Notes under the pieces: generated by a model
Told to the model about the DNA's origin: nothing
Databases searched by the model: none
What the model saw: only the letters and a program-made list of their open reading frames with translations
Assembly: GCA_034926235.1 (NCBI GenBank)
Contig: JAYFRE010000017.1
Coordinates: 1-19,518 of the forward strand
Length of the DNA: 19,518 bases
Direction: 5' to 3'
Source of the DNA: JAYFRE01 sp034926235
Lineage (GTDB): Bacteria > Pseudomonadota > Alphaproteobacteria > Rhodospirillales > Magnetospirillaceae
Shown: positions 1-5,609 of the stretch, one piece after another
Layout: the number at the start of each line of letters is the position of its first letter
Position numbering within the stretch: the first letter of the stretch is position 1
Program-made: the position numbers and the translations under genes

Positions 1-253
1 GAAATGGTCGCCGACCAAGGTGCCGGTCGACAACATGAACACGCTCTATGCCAGCCCGTTCGCCATCGTCGGCCTGCGCAGTTCCTTCGCTCTGACCGAA
101 ACCGTCAGCATCTATGGCGAGGCCCGCAACATCTTCGACAAAACCTATGCCTCGTCGGTCGTGACCACGGATAAGGTTATGTTGCCCTCACAGGCGATGT
201 TCCTGCCCGGTGATGGCCGCGCCTTCTATGCCGGCATCAAAGCCCGCTTCTAG
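1..253 (+). CDS. TonB-dependent receptor, C-terminal fragment (5' end outside window)
   Basis: The frame is open from base 2 to the TAG at 251-253 and gives about 83 residues. It shows the last beta-strands of a TonB-dependent outer-membrane receptor: an EARNIFDKTY segment (common form in the family is NLFDKxY), then GDGRAFYAGIKARF. The protein ends in phenylalanine, the usual C-terminal aromatic residue recognised by the BAM machinery. Such receptors import ferric siderophores, haem or cobalamin using TonB-ExbBD energy; the ligand cannot be told from this end. The GTG at 20-22 is an internal codon, not a start. Family assignment is confident; specificity is unknown. Confidence 0.85.
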   Translation, partial: KWSPTKVPVDNMNTLYASPFAIVGLRSSFALTETVSIYGEARNIFDKTYASSVVTTDKVMLPSQAMFLPGDGRAFYAGIKARF

Positions 254-275
254 GCAACCTTCTTAGAGACCGGGT

Positions 276-312
276 CCACCTTGTTCCCCTGCGCAATCGG
301 GGAACAAGGTGG
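276..312. terminator. 14-bp perfect stem-loop between convergent genes
   Basis: Left arm CCACCTTGTTCCCC (276-289) pairs perfectly with 299-312 around a 9-nt loop. It sits between the receptor stop (253) and the convergent SDR stop (326). It lacks a clean T-run on either side, so it may act as a bidirectional barrier or RNA 3'-end stabiliser rather than a textbook intrinsic terminator. Confidence 0.6.
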
Positions 313-325
313 CTCGCTTGCCCCC

Positions 326-1105
326 TTAGAAAGTGCCGGGATAGGCCCCGCCATCGAGCAGCCAATTCTGCCCGGTGACATAGCCCGCCCGCGCGCTGCA
401 TAGGAAAGCGCAGGCCGCGCCGAATTCTTCCGGCCTGCCGACCCGTCCGGCGGGAATCGCCTCGGCCTGACGCCGCCGCATCTCCACCACATCCACTCCC
501 AACTTCGCCGCGCGCGCCTCGGTCAGTTTCTCAAGACGGTGGGTGTCGAACAAACCCGGCAGCAGATTGTTGACGGTGACATTATGCCGGGCCACTTGAC
601 GCGCCAACCCGGCGACGAATCCGGTCAGCCCGCTGCGTGCGCCATTGGACAGGGCCAGTTCCGCAATCGGCGCTTTGACCGCCGCACTGGTGATATTGAC
701 GATGCGCCCGAAACGCCGCGCGATCATCCCATCCAGACAAGCCCGGATCAGGGCGATCGGAGTCAGCATATTGGCATCCAAGGCGCGCTGCCAATCCTCG
801 TGCCCGAAAGCACGAAAATCGCCGGGTGGCGGTCCGCCGGCATTAGTCACCAGAATATCGGGCGACGGGCAGGCATGCAGGGCAGCCGCTTGTCCTTCAA
901 GCGTGGTGATGTCGCAAGCCACGGCCTGGACCTGGACCCCATACCGTTCCCGCAAAGCAGCCGCCGTTTCCGCCAAGGGTTCGGGCCGGCGGGCCAGAAT
1001 GACGAGATTGACGCCCTCGCCGGCCAGCGCCTCGGCGCAAGCCCGCCCCAGCCCCTGACTGGCCGCGCAAACAAGAGCGTGGCGGCCTTCGATTCCCATA
1101 TCCAT
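326..1105 (-). CDS. SDR-family oxidoreductase, BKR-like with non-canonical active site
   Basis: The protein is 259 residues with the fold signature of short-chain dehydrogenases. A Rossmann glycine loop AASQGLG lies near residues 14-20, the NAG element is present (TNAGG), and a VNITS serine strand is followed by a long helix and a VNNLLPG segment. The start at 1105 is chosen because GGAG lies 6 nt upstream; the open frame extends further upstream but has no better signal. The usual catalytic YxxxK reads SNGAR here, so Tyr and Lys are both missing, and the first Gly of the glycine motif is Ala. This matches a known subgroup annotated as beta-ketoacyl-ACP-reductase-like SDRs that lack the perfect tetrad. 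The substrate is unknown. It is a single gene, convergent with the receptor. Confidence 0.85.
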   Translation of the reverse strand: MDMGIEGRHALVCAASQGLGRACAEALAGEGVNLVILARRPEPLAETAAALRERYGVQVQAVACDITTLEGQAAALHACPSPDILVTNAGGPPPGDFRAFGHEDWQRALDANMLTPIALIRACLDGMIARRFGRIVNITSAAVKAPIAELALSNGARSGLTGFVAGLARQVARHNVTVNNLLPGLFDTHRLEKLTEARAAKLGVDVVEMRRRQAEAIPAGRVGRPEEFGAACAFLCSARAGYVTGQNWLLDGGAYPGTF

Positions 1106-1432
1106 CGCGGTCTCCGGTTCAAATGACTCCCGTCGCGGCGGACGGGAATCAGCCATCCAGCGCACGGTTCCAGCGCCACTATGCCGGATTCCGGACGTCG
1201 CCGTCCGCTGAGGATTATCGCGCGCCATCGAGTGTTCAGAATCCCGTCACGCCGCTGTCCTTTCGGAAGAGGGATTGAGGGATGCGTTTTTCTCAACGCA
1301 CAAGCGCCAAAGATATTCCAATCTAAAACAGTGGGTAAAAAAACTATACCACACGCCTCCTTATGGCACAGATTCCGCCACGCCCTGTCCTACGCCAAGG
1401 GATGTGAGTTAAAAAAGCATATTCGATAACCT

Positions 1433-1480
1433 ATACTTTTGTATTTATATTAAAATATAAAAGTATTACATAAAAATACT
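1433..1480. repeat. Nested inverted repeats in the AT-rich island
   Basis: Arm ATACTTTTGTATTT (1433-1446) pairs with 1453-1466 with one mismatch around a 6-nt spacer. The right end overlaps a second inverted repeat, AGTATT (1462-1467) with AATACT (1475-1480). The shared ATACT/AGTAT core could be a repeated regulator site, or simply low-complexity AT sequence. Confidence 0.5.
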
Positions 1481-1584
1481 TAACTTATGAGAATAATGAT
1501 TTAAAAATAAAATTATAATTACACAATATATGATGAAAGCAATATGATTTAATGCCTCGGCATAACCCCTAAGATTGTCTGGAT

Positions 1585-1614
1585 TTTTTCCTCATAACCT
1601 TCGACACATATAAT
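1585..1614 (+). promoter_or_regulatory. Possible sigma70-type promoter for the hydrogenase operon
   Basis: A perfect -10 hexamer TATAAT is at 1609-1614. The best -35 candidates at 17-18 nt spacing (TTTTCC or TTTTTC, 1585-1591) are poor. In an AT-rich stretch a chance TATAAT is likely, so confidence is low. It would leave a leader of about 160 nt before the hydA start. Confidence 0.25.
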
Positions 1615-1719
1615 AAAGACCTTACGTTGTATCGTTTGTCTGCTTAAATCTGTCATCTGATATTTGGGCTATGCGATTGATTATGCCGCACAAAGGTCAT
1701 ACCGTCCTTTAAAATTTAT

Positions 1720-1755
1720 CCTACGTTAAATAGTGCAAAAATAAATATCCGTAGG
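1720..1755 (+). repeat. Inverted repeat CCTACG/CGTAGG before the hydA ribosome site
   Basis: CCTACG (1720-1725) and CGTAGG (1750-1755) flank 24 nt of AT-rich sequence, ending 12 nt before the AAAGGAGAGGG ribosome site. It could be a leader hairpin or a spaced operator. The arms are only 6 bp. Confidence 0.3.
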
Positions 1756-1780
1756 CGTGCGGCAACAAAGGAGAGGGACA

Positions 1781-3325
1781 TTGTCTGCCGATCAGCAACA
1801 AAGCAAGAATGTTTTATCAAGACGTTCTTTTTTTACTTTAGCTGGAAAAACAAGTCTTGCAGCAGGGGTCACAGCAGCAACAGCCGGCTGTGACAACAAT
1901 ATCTCCGGCGGTAAGGGGTGGATGCCGGAGCAATACAACGCCAAGGGCGTTTTCCCCGTCCAAGTCCGTGGACGGGTTCCGATCGACCCCCTCAATCTGG
2001 CCATTCGCCGCGACGACCGGAAATGCATCCTGTGCGGACAATGCGTCGAGGCCTGCGAAAGAGTGCAGACCGTTATGGGGCATTACGATCTGCCCTTGAT
2101 CGACCAGATCCCCTGCATCGATTGCGGACAATGCACGCTCTGGTGTCCCACCGGCGCGATCACCGAGGTCGATGACACGGCCAAAGTGATCCGCGCCCTC
2201 GAAAATCCCGATCTCCACGTCGTCGTACAGACCGCGCCGGCAACCCGCGTGGCGCTGGGTGAAGAGTTCGGCATGCCCCCCGGCACGGATATCGAGCTTC
2301 AGCAGGTCGCGGCGCTCAAGGCGCTGGGGTTCGACACCGTTCTCGACACTAATTTCTCCGCCGATCTGACCATCTTGGAGGAAGCGACCGAACTGGTCGA
2401 GCGGCTGCACGGCAAGGGGCCGCTGCCTCAATTCACCTCCTGCTCGCCCGGCTGGGTCAAATTCTGCGAGATGTTCTATCCGGAATTCATCCCCAATCTG
2501 TCATCGGCCAAATCGCCGATGACGATGCTGGGCGCGATGATCAAAACCCATTACGCCAAGGTGCGCGGCATCGATCCTGCCAAGATCGTTTCGGTGGCGA
2601 TCATGCCCTGCACGGCCAAAAAGTCGGAAGCGGCACGACCTGAAATGAACGGGGCCGGCATGCTGTGGGAAAAGCCCGAGATCCGCGATATCGACATCGT
2701 GCTGACCACGCGCGAACTGGCCCGGTTGATCAAGAGCCGCCAGATCGATCTGACCGGACTAGAGCCACAGCCCTATGACCGCCTTTTGTCCGAATATAGC
2801 GGCGCAGGCGTGCTGTTCGGCGTCACCGGCGGCGTGATGGAAGCCGCCGTCCGCACCGGCTATTACCTCGCCAGCGGCAAGCGTCCGCCCGATGCTCTGC
2901 TCGATTTGCAGCCCGTGCGCGGCTTGAAGGGGATCAAGGAGGCGACGGTCGACATCCCCGGCGCAGGTCCGATCCGGGTCGCGGTCTGTTCCGGCATGTC
3001 CAACGCCCGCCCCGTCCTGGACGCGATCAGGAAAGGCGAGAAACACTGGCATTTCGTCGAATTCATGGGGTGTCCCGGCGGCTGCATCGCCGGCGGCGGA
3101 CAACCCCGTTCCGCCTTGCCGCCATCCGACGCCGTGCGCACAGCCCGGATGAACGCCCTTTATTCGCTGGATGAACGCCAAACCGTTCGGTTGAGCTACG
3201 AGAACAGCGAAATCAAGGCCATCTACGACGACTTCCTTGGAAAGCCCTGCGGAGAACTGCCCCACCGTCTTCTGCATACGCATTACCAGGACCGCAGTAT
3301 GCATCTGAACGCGAAAAAAGCGTAA
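1781..3325 (+). CDS. hydA: Tat-exported [FeFe]-hydrogenase, catalytic and small-subunit domains fused
   Basis: This enzyme catalyses 2H+ + 2e- <=> H2 at an H-cluster. The start is TTG at 1781, just after AAAGGAGAGGG (1768-1778); the upstream in-frame GTG at 1757 has no ribosome site. The product has 514 residues. SRRSFF (13-18) plus a hydrophobic stretch forms a twin-arginine signal ending at TAGC37-D, a possible lipobox. Two [4Fe-4S] motifs follow (Cys82/85/88/92 and 112/115/118/122). The H-cluster motifs are TSCSPGW (219-225), MPCTAKKSE (275-283) and EFMGC431PGGC435, then GGGQP. The C-terminal part (about 453-502) is the iron-hydrogenase small-subunit domain, a separate exported chain in Desulfovibrio HydAB. 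In motif 1 the second Cys is Ser222. Signal-peptide codons are AT-rich, unlike the rest. It is first in an operon with hybA- and hybB-like genes, which implies a periplasmic, quinone-linked enzyme. Family certain; export strongly supported; direction of catalysis unknown. Confidence 0.95.
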   Translation: MSADQQQSKNVLSRRSFFTLAGKTSLAAGVTAATAGCDNNISGGKGWMPEQYNAKGVFPVQVRGRVPIDPLNLAIRRDDRKCILCGQCVEACERVQTVMGHYDLPLIDQIPCIDCGQCTLWCPTGAITEVDDTAKVIRALENPDLHVVVQTAPATRVALGEEFGMPPGTDIELQQVAALKALGFDTVLDTNFSADLTILEEATELVERLHGKGPLPQFTSCSPGWVKFCEMFYPEFIPNLSSAKSPMTMLGAMIKTHYAKVRGIDPAKIVSVAIMPCTAKKSEAARPEMNGAGMLWEKPEIRDIDIVLTTRELARLIKSRQIDLTGLEPQPYDRLLSEYSGAGVLFGVTGGVMEAAVRTGYYLASGKRPPDALLDLQPVRGLKGIKEATVDIPGAGPIRVAVCSGMSNARPVLDAIRKGEKHWHFVEFMGCPGGCIAGGGQPRSALPPSDAVRTARMNALYSLDERQTVRLSYENSEIKAIYDDFLGKPCGELPHRLLHTHYQDRSMHLNAKKA

Positions 3326-3343
3326 GGCCGGGGGAATCTCACG

Positions 3344-4171
3344 ATGAGCAAAGGTGTTTTAGTCGATTTGAGCAAATGCATCGGCTGCGGCAGTTGCACC
3401 GTCGCCTGCAAGATGTACAACCAGAACCAATGGATCGAGGACCGCAGCCCGACCTGTGGCGCGCAAGCCACCCTGGCGGACCAAAACTGGACGGTGGTCA
3501 AGAGCTTTGAGGTCGAAAAAGACGGTAAGCCCGTCTGGCGCTTCGTCAAGGAACAGTGCCTGCATTGCCGCGAGCCGGCCTGCGCGTCGGCCTGTTTCGC
3601 CAAGGCGTTCCAAAAAACCCCCGAAGGCCCCGTCGTCTATTATCCGTCTCTCTGCGTCGGTTGCCGTTACTGCATGGTCGCCTGTCCGTTCAGCGTTCCC
3701 AAATATGAATGGGAAAAGCCGCTGCCCTATGTGACCAAATGCATGATGTGCGCGTCCCGCGTAACGAATGGCCAGGCCCCGGCCTGCGTTTCGGTCTGCC
3801 CGACCCATGTGATGACGTTCGGCGACCGTGACGCGCTTTTGGAACAGGCCAAGACGATCATCGCCAACAATCCCGGCTATGTTCAGCACATCTATGGGGA
3901 GAAGGAAGTCGGTGGAACGGAGTGGATTTATATTTCCGACGTTCCCTTCGAAAAACTGGGCTTCAAGACCGGCCTGACCGAAAAACCGCTCCCGTCCTAC
4001 ACCTCGACCTTCATGACCTATACCCCGATCTTTGGCGGAGCGTGGGCGGTCGTGCTGGGTGGCATCGCCCTGTTCACCCATCGCAAGGACAAAGTCGCAA
4101 GCAAGGAAAAATCCGAAAGCGGCCCCGCCCCCCGCAAGACGATCGAACCCGATGAAAGGAGACCGTCATGA
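3344..4171 (+). CDS. hybA: HybA-like [4Fe-4S] ferredoxin subunit with C-terminal membrane anchor
   Basis: The 275-residue electron-transfer subunit has the DmsB/HybA fold. Sixteen cysteines form four cluster motifs: Cys12/15/18/22, 72/75/80/84, 104/107/110/114 and 133/136/148/152. One hydrophobic helix (about 228-245) is followed by a basic, charged tail, as in HybA and FdnH, which are anchored by a C-terminal helix. Unlike E. coli HybA there is no N-terminal Tat signal: the protein starts at MSKGVLVDL, right before the first cluster, with GGGGGAA upstream of the ATG. It must therefore be carried out as a folded complex on the Tat signal of HydA, as DmsB is with DmsA. It lies 18 nt after hydA and overlaps the next gene by 4 nt. 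Inferred role: wire electrons between HydA and the HybB-like membrane subunit. Confidence 0.92.
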   Translation: MSKGVLVDLSKCIGCGSCTVACKMYNQNQWIEDRSPTCGAQATLADQNWTVVKSFEVEKDGKPVWRFVKEQCLHCREPACASACFAKAFQKTPEGPVVYYPSLCVGCRYCMVACPFSVPKYEWEKPLPYVTKCMMCASRVTNGQAPACVSVCPTHVMTFGDRDALLEQAKTIIANNPGYVQHIYGEKEVGGTEWIYISDVPFEKLGFKTGLTEKPLPSYTSTFMTYTPIFGGAWAVVLGGIALFTHRKDKVASKEKSESGPAPRKTIEPDERRPS

Positions 4172-5325
4172 GTGCGCGTCATGAAATGACTCATGCCGGA
4201 ATTTCCTTCCGGCAGGGCTGGCGTTTTTCCATCACGCCGTTCCGGCTGGTGCTGATGGCCATCAGCGCCATCTCCCTGGCGCTGATCATGTTCCGCCTGA
4301 TCACCGGACTGGGGCTAGTCACCAATCTGAACGATTCCTGGCCCTGGGGCTTATGGATTTCCTTTGACGTCATGTGCGGCGTCGCCCTGGCGGGCGGCGG
4401 CTACGGCACCGCCCTGATCGTCTATGTTTTCCGCCAGGAACAGTTTTCCAGCATCGCCCGCAGCGCCGCCCTGACCTCTCTGATCGGCTATCTGCTGGTG
4501 ATGGTCGGGCTGTTCCTGGATATCGGCCAATGGTGGAATTTCTGGCGGCCGCTGGTCTCGCAAGGACACAGCTCGGTCCTGTTCGAGGTTTTCATCTGCG
4601 TTTCGGTCTACACCACCGTGCAGGTAGTCGAATTCGGTGAAGTCACCACCGAGCGCGTCGGTCGGAAATACCACGCTTTCTTCCGCAAGATTCTGCCGGT
4701 CCTGCTGGTGGTCGGCATCGCCATTCCCACGATGCACCAATCCTCGCTGGGGGCGCTTTACCTGCTGATGGTCGATAAGCTGCATCCCTTGTGGTGGTCG
4801 CCGGTCATCTTTTTCCAGTTCCTGCTGTCCTCTTTCTTCGTCGGCCCCGCCATGATCGCGGTGGAAACCGCACTGGCGGGCAAGGCGTTCAACCACAAGG
4901 TGCCGGTGCCGGTTCTGACCGGACTGATCCGCATTTCGGGCTGCGCCATGCTCGTCTATCTGGCGGTGAAGTTCGGCGACATCATCTTGTCGGGCGACGT
5001 GCCCTATCTGTTCGACGGCAGTTTCGAGTCGGTCTTTTTCTGGATCGAAGTCGGGCTGGGGGTCATCGTGCCGGTGGTGATTTGTTTCTCTCCCCTGGCC
5101 AAGATCCGCGGCTGGGTGGTGACGTTCGGCGCGCTCGTCGCCTCGGGCGTGATTCTCAACCGCTATAATGTCGTGGTGACCGGCATGACCACCTCGACCG
5201 GCGTGTCCTATTGGCCATCGCCGTCGGAACTGACCATCACCATCGGTCTGGTGGCGATGGGCATGTTAGCCTATCTGTTCATCTGCGAGAATTTCCGCAT
5301 CATCGAACACGAACCGCAGAAATAA
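4168..5325 (+). CDS. hybB: HybB/NrfD-family integral membrane quinone subunit
   Basis: The 385-residue, strongly hydrophobic protein has about ten predicted membrane helices. The segment TNLNDSWPWGLWISFD followed by a glycine-rich helix is characteristic of HybB, the membrane subunit of hydrogenase-2. NrfD-family proteins exchange electrons with menaquinone or ubiquinone, and some are proposed to couple this to proton movement. The start ATG overlaps the preceding stop (ATGA), so translation is coupled to the HybA-like gene. In this operon it should link the exported [FeFe]-hydrogenase to the quinone pool. Whether it supports H2 uptake, or pmf-driven H2 evolution as suggested for hydrogenase-2, cannot be read from sequence. 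Confidence 0.92.
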   Translation: MSARHEMTHAGISFRQGWRFSITPFRLVLMAISAISLALIMFRLITGLGLVTNLNDSWPWGLWISFDVMCGVALAGGGYGTALIVYVFRQEQFSSIARSAALTSLIGYLLVMVGLFLDIGQWWNFWRPLVSQGHSSVLFEVFICVSVYTTVQVVEFGEVTTERVGRKYHAFFRKILPVLLVVGIAIPTMHQSSLGALYLLMVDKLHPLWWSPVIFFQFLLSSFFVGPAMIAVETALAGKAFNHKVPVPVLTGLIRISGCAMLVYLAVKFGDIILSGDVPYLFDGSFESVFFWIEVGLGVIVPVVICFSPLAKIRGWVVTFGALVASGVILNRYNVVVTGMTTSTGVSYWPSPSELTITIGLVAMGMLAYLFICENFRIIEHEPQK

Positions 5326-5339
5326 TCCGCTGTTTTGGT

Positions 5340-5370
5340 CCGGCTTTCCGTCCAATGGGTGGAAAGCCGG
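5340..5370 (+). terminator. Perfect 10-bp hairpin after the hydrogenase operon
   Basis: CCGGCTTTCC (5340-5349) pairs perfectly with GGAAAGCCGG (5361-5370) around an 11-nt loop, 15 nt after the hybB stop. No T-run follows, so it may be a Rho-assisted end or an mRNA 3' stabiliser. Position favours a role as the operon end. Confidence 0.5.
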
Positions 5371-5543
5371 CCCCATCCGAACGCGCCCCGCAATCCCCTG
5401 CCCTGTTTCACGCCCGAATTTTCCGCCCCGCCGCCGGCCCGAATGACGATCGCCGCGGGCAACCGGGTCTGGGCGCGATCATCAGCCGCCATCACGCACC
5501 GAGATGACGCCACCAATCCAAAGGTGCCCAGGCAGCGTCCCTC

Positions 5544-5581
5544 AGGGGGGCGGACCTTTGCCTCATTGAAAACGCCCCCCT
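5544..5581 (+). repeat. GC-rich inverted repeat just upstream of the chemoreceptor gene
   Basis: AGGGGGGCG (5544-5552) pairs perfectly with CGCCCCCCT (5573-5581) around a 20-nt loop. It ends 28 nt before the ATG at 5610 and 18 nt before the likely ribosome site AGGGA. It could be the terminator of the upstream region without a U-tract, or a leader element of the receptor mRNA. The rest of 5371-5609 shows no gene. Confidence 0.45.
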
Positions 5582-5609
5582 TAAGGAAGCCTTGCTACAG
5601 GGACCCCCA

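Larger units (their letters stand above)
1106..1780. other. Gene-free control region with an AT-rich island
   Basis: No convincing gene lies here; the short frames present lack ribosome sites and recognisable content. From about 1106 to 1420 composition is near that of the flanks. From about 1421 to 1750 it becomes extremely AT-rich: 16 of 110 bases at 1431-1540 are G or C by hand count. The island holds several inverted repeats (1433-1466, 1462-1480, 1720-1755) and a perfect TATAAT at 1609-1614. It lies directly upstream of the [FeFe]-hydrogenase operon and is presumably its control region. I found no complete FNR (TTGAT-N4-ATCAA) site and no CooA-like site. Confidence 0.7.

Noticed and set aside
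1283..1300. Hairpin TGCGTT/AACGCA between the SDR gene and the AT-rich island
   Set aside because: Only 6 bp, with no transcription unit clearly ending there; chance is likely.
1364..1379. Sigma54-like site: TGGCAC with GC at the right GG-N10-GC spacing
   Set aside because: The TT before GC is missing, it lies more than 400 nt before the hydA start, and no enhancer-binding regulator gene is nearby. It could be chance.
1677..1700. FNR-like half-site TTGAT upstream of hydA
   Set aside because: The matching ATCAA half is absent at the required spacing, so a real FNR site is not supported.
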